Shown in pieces: positions 8,238-17,323 of a DNA stretch of 64,000 nt. The position numbers were made by a program, and so were the translations under genes. Each line of letters starts with the position of its first letter. Position 1 is the stretch's first letter. Where the stretch lies: NCBI RefSeq assembly GCF_900109775.1, contig NZ_FOAX01000001.1, forward strand, positions 372,001-436,000, given 5' to 3'. The stretch comes from Pseudoxanthomonas sp. GM95. Lineage in GTDB: Bacteria; Pseudomonadota; Gammaproteobacteria; Xanthomonadales; Xanthomonadaceae. Under the pieces are notes generated by a model. That model did no database searches, had not been told where the DNA came from, and saw only the letters and a list, made by a program, of their open reading frames with translations.

Positions 8238-9644
8238 TCAGTGGCCCGGCTTGGCCGGGGCGGCCTTGGGCGTGCTGCCGAAATCACCCTTGGCCTCCGA
8301 GGCCAGGTACAGGAACACCGCGTAGGCGGCGACATTCTGGGCCAGGTCCTTCGGGTCGATCTTGTCCAGGGTGTCGTCGGCGTTGTGGTGCAGGTCGAAG
8401 TAATTGGTGCCGTCGTGGCCCAGGAACGCCCAGGTCATGCCCAGCTGCGCCATCGGACCGATGTCCGATTCCGGGTCGCCGGTGCCGGGCTTGTGGGCCA
8501 CGTCCAGCGGCTTGAGCGCGCCGGCAATCGCCTCGATCGCGCCCTTGGCGTGGTCGGCGGCATTGCTGTCGAAGGCATAGATGTGGCCGGCACCGAAGTC
8601 GCTTTCGGCCGCGATCACGTGCTGTTTGATCTCCTTGGCGTGCGCCTTGGCGTAGGCCTGGCCGCCGTAGAGGCCCTGTTCCTCATTGGCGAAGGCCACC
8701 ACGCGGATCGTGCGGGCCGGGCGCTGCTTGGCGACCAGGTGCGCGGCGGCCATCGAGATGCCGATGCCAGCCGCGTCGTCGATCGCGCCGGTGCCCAGAT
8801 CCCACGAGTCCAGATGCCCGCCGGTCAGCACGATTTCCTTGGGCTTGCTGCGCCCGGTGATCTCGCCGATCACGTTGTAGCTGGTCGCCTCGCCATCCCA
8901 GCCGCAGTCCAGGGCCAGCTTCACGGTGACCGGGCCCAGCTTGACCAGGCGTGCGAGCTGGTCGGCATCGGGGATCGACACGGCGGCGGCAGGAATCGGC
9001 GTCAGTCCAGCCTCGTAGCGGGTGATGCCGGTGTTGACCACGCGATGCGGCGTGGTGCCGGCCGAACGCATCAGGAAGCCGAGCGCGCCCTTCTTGATCG
9101 CCTCTGACGGGCCGCGGCCGCGGATGCCGCCGCCGTAGCGGTAGTCACCGCCATCGAGCTTCTTCTGCATCTGGAAATCGACGAAGGCGATCTTGCCGGC
9201 CAGCGAGCCTTCCGGCGCGGCCTGCAGCGCAGCCAGGTCTGGGAAACGCACGATCTGCGCTTCGACCGTGCCGCCGGCGCTGCCGCCCAACGCGGTCACC
9301 ACCAGCGGCTGCGCATGCGCGCCGGTGACCTGCGCGTTTTCGCTGCGGCGCTCCCACTTGGGGAAAGTCACCGGCTCGGTCCACACCTTGTCGAAGCCCA
9401 GTTCCTTGAACTTGGCCTGTGCCCAGGCCACGGCGCGGGCATCGGCTTCGCTGCCGGCCAGGCGCGGGCCGACTTCGGTGGTCAGCGATTCTGTGACCTT
9501 CCAGCCGGTGTCGTCGGCCAGCGCCTGCGCACGCAGCGTGTCGGCGGTCTTGAGCGCGGCATCGGGGATCGTCGTCGGGGTGGCGGCCTGCAGGGGAAGC
9601 GCGGTGCACAACAGCAGGGCACTGGCGAGGATCGAACGACGCAT
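8238..9644 (-). CDS. Exported M28 family metallopeptidase
   Basis: A 468-residue zinc aminopeptidase of the M28 family, secreted across the inner membrane. The start at 9644 places GGAG nine bases upstream and yields a clean signal peptide (MRRSILASALLLCTALPLQA); the frame also allows 9659, but that ATG overlaps the ribosome site. An insert of PA-domain type lies around residues 130-255. The metal site is carried by GGHLDSWDLGTGAIDDAAG, NEEQGLYG, AESDFGAGH and the late HHNADDTLDKID, giving the usual His/Asp/Glu/Asp/His ligands. It most resembles plasma glutamate carboxypeptidase-type peptidases. It is leftward, downstream of mscL, from which a terminator separates it. Confidence 0.92.
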   Translation of the reverse strand: MRRSILASALLLCTALPLQAATPTTIPDAALKTADTLRAQALADDTGWKVTESLTTEVGPRLAGSEADARAVAWAQAKFKELGFDKVWTEPVTFPKWERRSENAQVTGAHAQPLVVTALGGSAGGTVEAQIVRFPDLAALQAAPEGSLAGKIAFVDFQMQKKLDGGDYRYGGGIRGRGPSEAIKKGALGFLMRSAGTTPHRVVNTGITRYEAGLTPIPAAAVSIPDADQLARLVKLGPVTVKLALDCGWDGEATSYNVIGEITGRSKPKEIVLTGGHLDSWDLGTGAIDDAAGIGISMAAAHLVAKQRPARTIRVVAFANEEQGLYGGQAYAKAHAKEIKQHVIAAESDFGAGHIYAFDSNAADHAKGAIEAIAGALKPLDVAHKPGTGDPESDIGPMAQLGMTWAFLGHDGTNYFDLHHNADDTLDKIDPKDLAQNVAAYAVFLYLASEAKGDFGSTPKAAPAKPGH

Positions 9645-9660
9645 GCGGGGGCGCTCCAAG

Positions 9661-9698
9661 GGGAAAAGAAAAGAGCCGCGAGCTTAACAGCCCGCGGC
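9661..9698 (-). terminator. Intrinsic terminator after mscL
   Basis: On the minus strand GCCGCGGGC and GCTCGCGGC pair (9675-9698, one mismatch) around a short TTAA-type loop, followed by TCTTTTCTTTT. It lies between mscL and the peptidase start. Confidence 0.8.
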
Positions 9699-9728
9699 CC
9701 CGTGTTTTCCAGCGTTCGCGCCGTAGCG

Positions 9729-10148
9729 TTACGGCTGCTTTTTCAGCGAATCGCGGATCTCGCGCAGCAGCAGCACGTCTTCCGGCGTCGGCGCCGGAGC
9801 TTCCGGCTTGGCCTCTTCCTTGTGCTTGAAGCGGTTGATGGTGCGCACGACCATGAAGATGGCGAAGGCCACGATGACGAACTGGATGACGATGTTGATG
9901 AAGGTGCCGTAGTTGATCGTCACCGCCGGAATCTCCTTGCCGGCTGCGTCCACCGCGGCATCGCGCAAGGTCAGCACCAGGGCGGAGAAATCCACGCCAC
10001 CAATCAATAGTCCGATCGGCGGCATGATGATGTCGTTGACCAACGAGGTGACGATCTTGCCGAAGGCCGCGCCGATCACCACACCGACCGCCAGGTCGAT
10101 CACGTTGCCGCGCATGGCGAAGGTCTTGAATTCGCTGATCATGCCCAT
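9729..10148 (-). CDS. mscL: Large-conductance mechanosensitive channel
   Basis: A 139-residue MscL subunit, the homopentameric inner-membrane channel that opens under membrane tension to release solutes during osmotic downshock. The N-terminal amphipathic helix and first membrane helix read [20 protein letters not shown], and the pore region GAAFGKIV follows. The second helix is rich in Ile, Val and Phe ([17 protein letters not shown]). The C-terminal bundle ends [14 protein letters not shown]. Length is normal for the family. AAGGAG stands seven bases upstream of the ATG. It follows the FAH-family gene by 80 bp and has its own terminator. Confidence 0.97.
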   Translation of the reverse strand: MGMISEFKTFAMRGNVIDLAVGVVIGAAFGKIVTSLVNDIIMPPIGLLIGGVDFSALVLTLRDAAVDAAGKEIPAVTINYGTFINIVIQFVIVAFAIFMVVRTINRFKHKEEAKPEAPAPTPEDVLLLREIRDSLKKQP

Positions 10149-10228
10149 GGGCTGTCTCCTTAAAGGTGGGGGAAGTTCACGGTAAGCCTAACGCAGGGCG
10201 ATGTTGCCATGCGGTCAACCGTGCGTCC

Positions 10229-10936
10229 TCAACCCGTGATCGTGCCGCGCACGTCCACCACGCCATCGAGGCTGCCGACGAAGGTATCGCCGGCTTGCAG
10301 TGCCGCCACGCCGGAAGGCGTGCCCATGAAGACCAGGTCGCCGGCCTTGAGCGCGTAGAGCTTGGACAGTTCGTGCAGGATGTCCGGCACGTCCCAGATC
10401 ATGTCGGTCAACGGTGCGTGCTGGCGCTGGGTGCCGTTGACGGTCAGCGTCACGCCGAGCGCCATCAGGTCAGTGACCTGCGCGGCGGGGACCAGTTCGC
10501 TGATCGGCGCGGAATGATCGAAGCCCTTGGCCGTGTCCCAGGGCAGGCCGGCCTTCTTCGCGGCGGCCTGCAGGTCGCGGCGGGTCAGATCCAGGCCGAT
10601 GCCATAGCCGTAGATCAGTGCGTCGGTGGCCTCCAGCGGCAGCACGCCGGCCGGTGCGTCGGTACCGAGCGCGACCACCAGTTCCACTTCATGGTGCAGG
10701 TCGGACGTGCCGGTCGGATAGGGCACGTCGGCGCCGTCGATGACGATCGCATCGGCCGGCTTGGCGAAGAAGGTCGGGTTGCCGCGATCGGCTTTGGACG
10801 CCGGCGCGGTGGCGCCCATTTCACGGGCGTGGTCGGCGAAGTTGCGGCCGACACAGTAGATGCGACGCACGGGGAACGTGCCGCCGCCGCGCACCGGCAC
10901 ACGCGCCTGCACGGGCGCGGAAATCACATCGGACAT
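10229..10936 (-). CDS. Fumarylacetoacetate hydrolase (FAH) family protein
   Basis: A 235-residue member of the FAH fold, metal-dependent enzymes that cleave or decarboxylate acylpyruvates and related 2-oxo acids. The start of the fold is IYCVGRNFADHAREMG. The metal-binding HxExE-type motif appears as LHHEVELVVALG, with a later acidic ligand in GYGIGLDLTRRDLQ. The catalytic core includes FFAKPADAI and KGFDHSAPIS, and the C-terminus carries GDLVFMGTPSGV. It is closest in size to FAHD1-like acylpyruvase/oxaloacetate decarboxylases, not to the larger tyrosine-catabolic FahA. No neighbouring aromatic degradation genes support a specific pathway. Confidence 0.92.
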   Translation of the reverse strand: MSDVISAPVQARVPVRGGGTFPVRRIYCVGRNFADHAREMGATAPASKADRGNPTFFAKPADAIVIDGADVPYPTGTSDLHHEVELVVALGTDAPAGVLPLEATDALIYGYGIGLDLTRRDLQAAAKKAGLPWDTAKGFDHSAPISELVPAAQVTDLMALGVTLTVNGTQRQHAPLTDMIWDVPDILHELSKLYALKAGDLVFMGTPSGVAALQAGDTFVGSLDGVVDVRGTITG

Positions 10937-10993
10937 CGAGGCATTCCTGACTGACGCTAGGGAATGCCGGAGTGTAATCGCGCGGACGCGAAC

Positions 10994-11269
10994 TCAGTGC
11001 GAGAGCGGCAGCGCCGGCTTGCGCACGACTTCGTATTCGCCTTCCACCACGCGCTGCTGTGCGCTGGCGCGCTGGCGCGGACGCAGCAGGCGATAGGCCA
11101 TGCCGGCCGCCAGCATGGCCGCACCGACGAACACACCAAAGAACACCAGCACGCACAGCACGCCCAGGCCGAGCAGGCCGACGGCCAGGCGCAGCAGCGG
11201 GTGGCGGGGCTTGCGCGGTGCGAATACAGCACGCAGGCGTGAGGCATCGAAGGAGAAGGTGCGGATCAT
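10994..11269 (-). CDS. Small hypothetical protein with membrane helices
   Basis: A 91-residue protein of unknown function. A short N-terminal segment (MIRTFSFDASRLRAVF) precedes a hydrophobic stretch of about 35 residues (from LLRLAVGLLGLGVLCVLVFF to GAAMLAAGMAYRLL), enough for one long or two closely packed helices. A basic C-terminal tail follows. The frame is open far upstream (to 11536), but the extra sequence antisense to the Rieske gene is not protein-like. The ATG at 11269 is therefore chosen. It is divergent from the Rieske protein, sharing an 82-bp promoter region. Confidence 0.72.
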   Translation of the reverse strand: MIRTFSFDASRLRAVFAPRKPRHPLLRLAVGLLGLGVLCVLVFFGVFVGAAMLAAGMAYRLLRPRQRASAQQRVVEGEYEVVRKPALPLSH

Positions 11270-11351
11270 TGGGCGCGTGACACAATGGTTGGGAACCGTC
11301 GGCGCAGTATGGTCACCTCCCCGGAGAGTGTGTGAAACCTTTGTTAATCCC

Positions 11352-11678
11352 ATGGATGTGACCGATTTCGAATCGCTGGTCGATGGCGTGCCGGCCGAGG
11401 CCGAGGCGGTCATCGATGGCATTGCCGAATCGCTCATCCTGCTGCGCGATGGCGCGCAGGTGCGTGCCTGGCTCAACGTCTGCCCGCATGCCGGGCGTCG
11501 GCTGGACTGGGCGCCGGGCAAGTTTTTGCTCAGCAAGAGCGGTCAGCTGGTGTGCGCCGCGCACGGCGCGACGTTCGAATTACAAGGTGGACAGTGCCTG
11601 GCCGGACCGTGTCGCGGCGAAGCCTTGCGCGCGATCGCGGTGCAGGTGCGCGATGGCGTGGTCGCGCTGGTTAATTAG
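11352..11678 (+). CDS. Rieske [2Fe-2S] ferredoxin-like protein
   Basis: A 108-residue soluble Rieske protein. The cluster ligands are the Cys and His of CPHAGRRLDW and of CAAHGATFE, with the usual 15-20 residue loop between; GGQCLAGPC follows and adds two further cysteines. Such small proteins act as electron carriers for oxygenases or resemble the small subunit of nitrite reductase. No partner oxygenase is adjacent, so its role is unknown. The ATG at 11352 is preferred; a GTG at 11328 is in frame but sits almost on top of the only GGAG. Its stop abuts the stop of the convergent ACT gene. Confidence 0.9.
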   Translation: MDVTDFESLVDGVPAEAEAVIDGIAESLILLRDGAQVRAWLNVCPHAGRRLDWAPGKFLLSKSGQLVCAAHGATFELQGGQCLAGPCRGEALRAIAVQVRDGVVALVN

Positions 11679-12071
11679 CTAGCGCGCGATCGGCTCGTTG
11701 ACGGTGTGGCCGGCGGCGCGCAATGCGTCCAGGCTGGTCGCCAACTGTGATTGCTTGACCATCACGTAGTCGGTATCGAAGGTCGAGACCGCGAAGATGC
11801 CCACGTTGGCCGCGGCCAACGGCAGCAGCACCTGGGCCAGGATGCCGGTCAGGTCGAAGGCGAACGGACCGTGCAGCATCAGGCTGCGCCAGCCGCGTTC
11901 GCATTGCACGTCCTCGGGCACATGCGCCTCGTCGCAGACGATGGACAGTTCCTCGTCGGTCCAGCTCACGTGCGAGAGGGCGCCGTGGACGAACCAGGCC
12001 GGCAGCGCCGAGCCGGCCGGCAGTCGGCACACCGCGAATTGGCCTTGCAGCAGCTTGAGGGTCAATGCCAT
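11679..12071 (-). CDS. ACT-domain (CASTOR-like) protein
   Basis: A 130-residue protein with two tandem ACT-like halves, related to the small CASTOR/aspartokinase-type ACT proteins (the former DUF2241 group). The first half includes LSIVCDEAHVPED; the second contains LLPLAAANVGIFAVSTFDTDYVMV, a typical ligand-binding ACT edge. These proteins are thought to bind amino acids, but no catalytic partner is fused. It lies 24 bp downstream of the SLC13 transporter on the same strand, probably in one transcript. This pairing could mean ligand sensing linked to transport, which is inference only. Confidence 0.85.
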   Translation of the reverse strand: MALTLKLLQGQFAVCRLPAGSALPAWFVHGALSHVSWTDEELSIVCDEAHVPEDVQCERGWRSLMLHGPFAFDLTGILAQVLLPLAAANVGIFAVSTFDTDYVMVKQSQLATSLDALRAAGHTVNEPIAR

Positions 12072-12095
12072 GCGTGTGAATTCCTTCGTTGCCGC

Positions 12096-13958
12096 TCAGA
12101 CGCGGCTGCTCCACCAGAACATCAGGTTGACCATGCCGACCACCACCACGGTGTAGATCAGCGACATCGGCCCACCCACGCGCCACATCTGTCGCGCGTT
12201 GTAGTTGGCCGGGCCGGTGATCATCGACACCACCGGGTTGGAGGCGGTCATCAGGTTGTTGGACGCCGACAACGCGGTGATCAGCGCGAACGCGGTCGGA
12301 TTGCCGCCGGCGGCCAGTGCCAGGCTGATCGCCATCGGCACCATCACGATGGTCGCGCCGACGTGGCTGATCACCAGCGAGAATGCTGTGGTCAGCAGCG
12401 CGATGGCGATCTCCAGCACCCACACCGGCAAGCCTTCGGGCAGGCGTTCAACCGTGTGGCCGGCGACCCAGGCCGCCGCGCCGCTGCTGTCCATCGCCCA
12501 GCCCAGCGGAATCAGGCCGGCCATGAGGAACACGGTCTTCCAGTTGATCGAGGCGTAGGCCTCGTCCATGCGCAGCACTCCGGTCAGCAGCATGCCGGCC
12601 ACGCCGGTCATCAGGGTCAGCGCGACCGGCAGGCGCGAGGTCAGCGCGATGATGATCGTGAGGGCGAAGATCGCCATCGCGATCTTGAACTTGTGCGGCC
12701 GCTGCTCGCCCTTGGGGTAATCGGTGACCACGACGAAGTCGCCGTTCTTGGCCGTGGCGGCCAGGTCCTGCCAGATGCTGTGCAGCACCAGCATGTCGCC
12801 CGCGCGCAGCGGCACCTTGCGCACGTCCTCGCGCACCACCTTCTTGTCGCGGTTGATCGCCAGCAGGCTGATGCCGGACTTCTTGCGCAGCGCCAGCTCG
12901 GCCGCGCTCTTGCCGATGAAGTGCGAGGTCGGTGGCACCACGGCTTCGGAGATACCGGCGCGGCTGGGATTGAACAGATCGCCGAAGTGGCGCAGGCGCG
13001 AAGACAGGCGCAGGAACTGGTTCTGCGAAAAGTCCGCCACGTCCTGGCGCGCGCCCATCGCGCCCAGCACGCTGCCCACCCAGATGCGCATGTCCGCCGG
13101 CGGTGCCAGGCGCGTGTCGTTGCCGGTCTGCAGGGCCAGCATCAGCGGCGCGCCGTGCAGCGCTTCGGCTTCGCCCAGGGTCATGCCGACCAGCGGGCTG
13201 TCGGCGCTGACGGTGAGCTCGAACACCTCGCCCTCGATGCCGTAGGTGCTGGCGAAGTAGCTCTCGGTGCGGGCCGGCGCGGCGCTGGCAGTGCCGGTGG
13301 TTTCCTCCTTCAGCTTGCGATCGCCGTAGAAGCGGAAGTACGCCAGCGAGGCCAGCAGCAGTGCCACGCCGATCGGCAGCGGCGCGAACATACGCAGCGG
13401 CTCCAGCGTGGCCATGCCCGAGGGCAGGTTGTTGTTGGCCGAGACCATCAGGTCGTTGAGCAGGATCAGCGGCGAGTTGCCGACCATGGTCAGCGCGCCG
13501 CCCATCACGATCGCCGAGCAGATCGGCAGCAGCAGGCGCTGCAGGTTGAGCGTGGTGCGCGAGGCCAGGCGCGCGGTGACCGGCAGGTACAGCGCCATCA
13601 CCGACGGGTTCTGCATGAAGGACGAGTTGAGCCCGGCGATCGCCGTGGTCAGCAGCAGCAGGCGCTGTTCGACGCCGTGTCCGCGCCGCAGCAGCCAGGA
13701 CGCGAGCCGGTTGAGCGCGCCGGTGCGCTCCAGCCCTGCACCCAGAATCGTGGTGGAGATGATGCTCATCACCGCGTTACCGGAAAAGCCGCCGAAGATT
13801 TCCTCAGGCGCGACCAGCCCGGTCAGGCCCAGCACCACCAGCACGACCACCGCGACCACGTCGGCGCGGATGCGCTCGAACAGGAACATCACCATCACGA
13901 AGCCGACCAGCCCCAGCACCAGGCGCATGTCGTTGGTCAGCGTGAGGGCGGTATCCAT
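12096..13958 (-). CDS. SLC13/DASS family permease with TrkA-C domains
   Basis: A 620-residue inner-membrane transporter. The membrane portions (residues about 10-215 and 430-620) belong to the divalent anion:sodium symporter/ArsB-like superfamily. Two regulatory TrkA-C (RCK-C) domains lie between them, around 240-310 and 335-415, recognisable from PLVGMTLGEAEAL and FIGKSAAELALRKKSGISLL. Twin hairpin-like segments appear as SFMQNPSVMALYLP and SASNNLMTASNPVV. Relatives transport sulfate, di- or tricarboxylates; with cysD/cysNC in the wider region sulfate is possible but not shown. Predicted direction of transport is inward. It is leftward, just upstream of the ACT protein. Confidence 0.9.
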   Translation of the reverse strand: MDTALTLTNDMRLVLGLVGFVMVMFLFERIRADVVAVVVLVVLGLTGLVAPEEIFGGFSGNAVMSIISTTILGAGLERTGALNRLASWLLRRGHGVEQRLLLLTTAIAGLNSSFMQNPSVMALYLPVTARLASRTTLNLQRLLLPICSAIVMGGALTMVGNSPLILLNDLMVSANNNLPSGMATLEPLRMFAPLPIGVALLLASLAYFRFYGDRKLKEETTGTASAAPARTESYFASTYGIEGEVFELTVSADSPLVGMTLGEAEALHGAPLMLALQTGNDTRLAPPADMRIWVGSVLGAMGARQDVADFSQNQFLRLSSRLRHFGDLFNPSRAGISEAVVPPTSHFIGKSAAELALRKKSGISLLAINRDKKVVREDVRKVPLRAGDMLVLHSIWQDLAATAKNGDFVVVTDYPKGEQRPHKFKIAMAIFALTIIIALTSRLPVALTLMTGVAGMLLTGVLRMDEAYASINWKTVFLMAGLIPLGWAMDSSGAAAWVAGHTVERLPEGLPVWVLEIAIALLTTAFSLVISHVGATIVMVPMAISLALAAGGNPTAFALITALSASNNLMTASNPVVSMITGPANYNARQMWRVGGPMSLIYTVVVVGMVNLMFWWSSRV

Positions 13959-14025
13959 CCGGTCTTATCGCACGCGCTTGGAAAAGCCTGGCGCGACCTG
14001 CGCGCCAGCGGCTGGGAACGGTTCG

Positions 14026-14760
14026 TCAGCAGCGGTCATAGACCAGGTCCCAGACGCCGTGGCCGAGGTTCTGGCCGCGCGTTTCGAAATGGGTCTGCGG
14101 GCGCCAGGCCGGGCGTTCGACATGGCCGCGCGCGCCAGCGCGGTTGCGCAGGCCGGGCGTGGCATCGAGGACGTCCCACATCTGCTCGGCATAGTCCTGC
14201 CAGTCGGTGGCCGCGTGCAGGCGGCCATCGGGCGCCAGGCGCGAGACCAGCAGCTTGGCGAACTCAGGCTGGATCAGGCGGCGCTTGTTGTGGCGCTTCT
14301 TGTGCCACGGATCGGGGAAATAGATGCGGATCTCGTCCAGCGACCCGGCGGCCACCTCGTTCTGCAGCACTTCCACCGCGTCGTAGTGGTACAGGCGCAC
14401 GTGCTGGGCGCCATCGGCTTCCAGCGCGTTGAGCAGGCGACCCACGCCGGGAGCATGGACTTCGATGCCGATGTAATCGCGGCTGGGGTCCTGCTGCGAG
14501 GCGAAGCGCAGCGCCTCGCCGTTGCCGAAGCCGATCTCCAGCACGCGCTTGGCCTGGCGGCCGAAGATCGCGTCGAAGTCGCGCGGCTGGCCGGTGTAGT
14601 CCAGGCCCAGCTGTGGCCAGGCCTGGTCGAACGCGCGCTGCTGGGCTTCGGTGAAGCGCCCCTGGCGCAGCACGAAGCTGCGCACCGGGCGGTGGCCTTC
14701 GGTCGCGGTGAATGGCTTGGGCGGCGCCTTGGCGCCCGGGCTGGAAAACGGATCGGTCAT
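14026..14760 (-). CDS. trmB: tRNA (guanine-N7)-methyltransferase
   Basis: A 244-residue class I methyltransferase that forms m7G46 in the tRNA variable loop using S-adenosylmethionine. The SAM site reads [16 protein letters not shown], followed by [15 protein letters not shown]. The catalytic and RNA-binding signature [16 protein letters not shown] is strongly TrmB-specific, and [12 protein letters not shown] follows. The ATG at 14760 gives the conserved start MTDPFSS; the frame also opens at 14781. A 47-codon reading frame ends one base before this start (14762-14905). Identification is firm. Confidence 0.96.
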   Translation of the reverse strand: MTDPFSSPGAKAPPKPFTATEGHRPVRSFVLRQGRFTEAQQRAFDQAWPQLGLDYTGQPRDFDAIFGRQAKRVLEIGFGNGEALRFASQQDPSRDYIGIEVHAPGVGRLLNALEADGAQHVRLYHYDAVEVLQNEVAAGSLDEIRIYFPDPWHKKRHNKRRLIQPEFAKLLVSRLAPDGRLHAATDWQDYAEQMWDVLDATPGLRNRAGARGHVERPAWRPQTHFETRGQNLGHGVWDLVYDRC

Positions 14761-15288
14761 GTCAGCCGAGCCGCCCGGCAAACAGCGGCGCGCGGTGGGC
14801 GCGGCGCGGGGCGATCAGTGGGGCGTTGCGGAGGAAAGTCGACAGGCGCGAGGCGAGGGCCTGGCCCGCGCTGACCTGCGAAGCATGGGGGTGGGGTGCA
14901 CACATGCACGGATTATCGCCCAACTTGTCGGCGCGGTCGCGTGATCCGCACGACCGTGCGGCGCAGCGTGGTGGCGTTCTCGCAAAGTTGGGCGTTGCGG
15001 CTGTGGCCGATGGCGAGCGCTTGGGCTGCGTGGCGTGCGGTCGAAAACAGCGGAAGGATCGTCGCGGTCGCTGACGCCTTGCGCAGCAATCCGCAGGGCC
15101 AAGGCCGGGCGTGGTTCGTAGCGCTCCTGCGCACGCCTGCGCTGTGTGGTGCCCGCCACCTCCGCCGCACGATGTGCCGCACTGCAGCGTGAGTTGGCAT
15201 GTGTCGTAATGAAATCATAACGACCCAATGCGGTGCCGTACGGTCGGCGCCACGCCCAGACATCCCACGCGACACGATGGAGCTTCAC
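14761..15288. other. Gap without a convincing gene between trmB and the autotransporter
   Basis: These 528 bp separate two divergent genes. On the minus strand a 47-codon frame (14762-14905, start MCAPHPHASQ) ends with a TGA one base before the trmB start; it could be a leader or merely an open frame in GC-rich DNA. The right half carries the candidate autotransporter promoter. I find no RNA gene, repeat or strong hairpin in the middle. Confidence 0.5.
15194..15221 (+). promoter_or_regulatory. Candidate promoter of the GDSL autotransporter
   Basis: TTGGCA (15194-15199) and CATAAC (15216-15221) are separated by 16 bases and match the sigma-70 consensus at five and four positions. The AT-rich patch stands out from GC-rich surroundings about 70 bp before the start codon. 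Confidence 0.35.
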
Positions 15289-17118
15289 ATGCGCGCACCC
15301 CGTTCCCTGTCCACCCTGGCCGCCGCGGTGGTCGTTGCCCTGGCTGCTGGCGCCCCGCAGGCTCACGGCGAGCAGGTCTATTCGCAGACCGTGTTCTTTG
15401 GCGACAGCCTGTCCGACTCGGGCCACTTCCGTCCGACCCTGATCCAGATCGCCGGCCCGTCGGCCGCCATCGTCGGCCGCTTCACCACCAACCCGGGCCT
15501 TGTCTGGGGCGAGTACCTGGCCGATTTCTATGGCACCAACGCCACCAGCGACAACCAGGGCGGCACCAACTACGCCGTCGGCGGTGCGCGGGTGGGCGTG
15601 AACAGCGCCACGGCGCTGGGCGTAGCGCCGTCGATCTCCTCGCAGGTGACCAGCTACCTGACCAGCACCGGCGGCGTGGCCGATGCCAAGGCGCTGTATT
15701 CGGTGTGGGGCGGGGCGAACGACCTGTTTGCCGTGGCCGCCGGCGCGCCGGCGCAGACCACCATCGGCTCGGCCGTGACCACCCAGATCGGCCTGATCGG
15801 CACGCTGCAGGCGGCCGGCGCGCAGTACGTGCTGGTGCCGACGATCCCGGACCTGGGCAAGACCCCGCAGTTCCTGGCGGGCGGCGCGGCGGCCTCGGCC
15901 GCCGGCACCCAGCTGGCCACCAGCTACAACACCGCGCTGTTCAACGGCCTGGCCGCCAGCGGCCTGCGCGTGATCCCGCTGGACACCTTCACCCTGATCG
16001 ACGAAATCACCGCCTCGCCGGCCACCTACGGTTTCACCAACGCGACCGGCACCGCCTGCACGGTGGCGTCGTCGGTGACCTGCAGCCCGCTGAATTACGC
16101 GACCCCGACCGCGGCCTCGGACTACATCTTCGCCGACGGCGTGCACCCCAGCGCCGCCGCGCACGAAGTGCTCTCGCAGTACGCCCTGTCGGTGCTGGAA
16201 GGCCCGCGCCAGGTGTCGGTGCTGACCCATTCGGCCACGGTGACCGGCTACTCGCGCGCCGAGCGCGTGGCCATGCATGCCGATGGCGCCGCGGAAGGCC
16301 AGGGCCTGCGCTGGTGGGGCAACGTGCGTGGCGACATGCAGCGCCAGCAGGACGGCGACCTGTACGACGGCACCACGCCGGCTGGCCTGTTCGGCATTGA
16401 CTGGTTGAACGGCGGCCTGACCCTGGGCGGCTTCGCCGGCTACGGCAAGGGCACCCAAGACTTCGGCCATTCCTCGGGCGAGTTCGACCAGGAAGACACC
16501 ACGGCCGGCGTGTTCGCCCAGTGGGCCGGCGGCGGCGCCTGGGTCAACGCCCAGGTCAGCTACAGCTGGTTGAAGTACGACGTGACCCGCGAGATCCAGC
16601 TGGGCGCGGCCACCCGCAAGCAGACCGGCTCGCCGGACGGCAGCAACCTGACTGCCGCGGTCAACGCCGGCTTCGATTTCGGCAACGGCGGCAGCTGGAA
16701 GACCGGCCCGGTGCTGGGCCTGGTCTCGCAGACCATCAAGGTCGACGGCTACGACGAGAAGGAGCTCAACTCCACCGCGCTGTCCTACCAGGACCAGGAA
16801 TTTGACTCGCTGATTGGGAGCGTCGGCTGGCGCGCGAGCTTCCAGATCTCGCCGACGGTGACGCCGTACGCGCAGGCTACGTACAACCACGAGTTCGAAG
16901 ACAACGCCGGCATGGCCTGGGCCTCGCTGCAGACCATCCCGGGCGCGATGCCGTATGCGGTGCCGGGCGTGGAATTCGACCGCGACTACGGCGTGTTCGT
17001 GGTCGGCGCCCGCGCCCAGATCGGCGACCTGAGCGCCGACGTGGGCGCCCGCACCACCATCGGCCAGAGCGCGGCGAATGACGCGGGCCTGTTCCTGAGC
17101 CTGGGCGGCAGCTTCTGA
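15289..17118 (+). CDS. GDSL esterase/lipase autotransporter (EstA type)
   Basis: A 609-residue type Va autotransporter with an extracellular esterase passenger. A signal peptide (MRAPRSLSTLAAAVVVALAA, cleavage after HG or nearby) is followed by the GDSL block FFGDSLSDSG with nucleophile Ser40. GGANDL provides the oxyanion Asn, and DGVHPSAAAH provides the catalytic Asp283 and His286. From about residue 340 a beta-barrel domain runs to the C-terminus and ends FLSLGGSF with the expected terminal Phe. I chose 15289 because GGAG stands six bases upstream; the in-frame ATG at 15277 overlaps that site. Relatives in Pseudomonas affect rhamnolipid production, motility and biofilm. A terminator follows at 17151. 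Confidence 0.94.
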   Translation: MRAPRSLSTLAAAVVVALAAGAPQAHGEQVYSQTVFFGDSLSDSGHFRPTLIQIAGPSAAIVGRFTTNPGLVWGEYLADFYGTNATSDNQGGTNYAVGGARVGVNSATALGVAPSISSQVTSYLTSTGGVADAKALYSVWGGANDLFAVAAGAPAQTTIGSAVTTQIGLIGTLQAAGAQYVLVPTIPDLGKTPQFLAGGAAASAAGTQLATSYNTALFNGLAASGLRVIPLDTFTLIDEITASPATYGFTNATGTACTVASSVTCSPLNYATPTAASDYIFADGVHPSAAAHEVLSQYALSVLEGPRQVSVLTHSATVTGYSRAERVAMHADGAAEGQGLRWWGNVRGDMQRQQDGDLYDGTTPAGLFGIDWLNGGLTLGGFAGYGKGTQDFGHSSGEFDQEDTTAGVFAQWAGGGAWVNAQVSYSWLKYDVTREIQLGAATRKQTGSPDGSNLTAAVNAGFDFGNGGSWKTGPVLGLVSQTIKVDGYDEKELNSTALSYQDQEFDSLIGSVGWRASFQISPTVTPYAQATYNHEFEDNAGMAWASLQTIPGAMPYAVPGVEFDRDYGVFVVGARAQIGDLSADVGARTTIGQSAANDAGLFLSLGGSF

Positions 17119-17150
17119 GTCGTCCTGCTGCAACGTTCCAGTGTTGAATC

Positions 17151-17182
17151 CAGCGCCCGGCCCAAGCCGGGCGCTGGCGTTT
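17151..17182 (+). terminator. Intrinsic terminator after the autotransporter
   Basis: CAGCGCCCGG and CCGGGCGCTG form a perfect 10-bp stem with a six-base loop (17151-17176), followed by GCGTTTT. Confidence 0.88.
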
Positions 17183-17249
17183 TGGCCATCGCCGCGCGAT
17201 CGCCGTTGCGCGGTCGAGGAGGCCCGGCATAGACTGCCGCCCACCCGAT

Positions 17250-17323
17250 GCGGGTGTAGCTCAATGGTAGAGCTGTAGCTTCCCAAGCTACTGACGAGGG
17301 TTCGATTCCCTTCACCCGCTCCA
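17250..17323 (+). tRNA. tRNA-Gly (anticodon CCC)
   Basis: A 74-base cloverleaf with CCA encoded. The acceptor arm GCGGGTG pairs with CACCCGC. The D arm is GCTCAATGGTAGAGC. The anticodon stem GTAGC/GCTAC encloses the loop TTCCCAA, giving anticodon CCC. The T arm is GAGGGTTCGATTCCCTT. It reads GGG codons, a minor but needed class in a GC-rich genome. It stands between the autotransporter terminator and the surface-protein operon. Confidence 0.97.
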
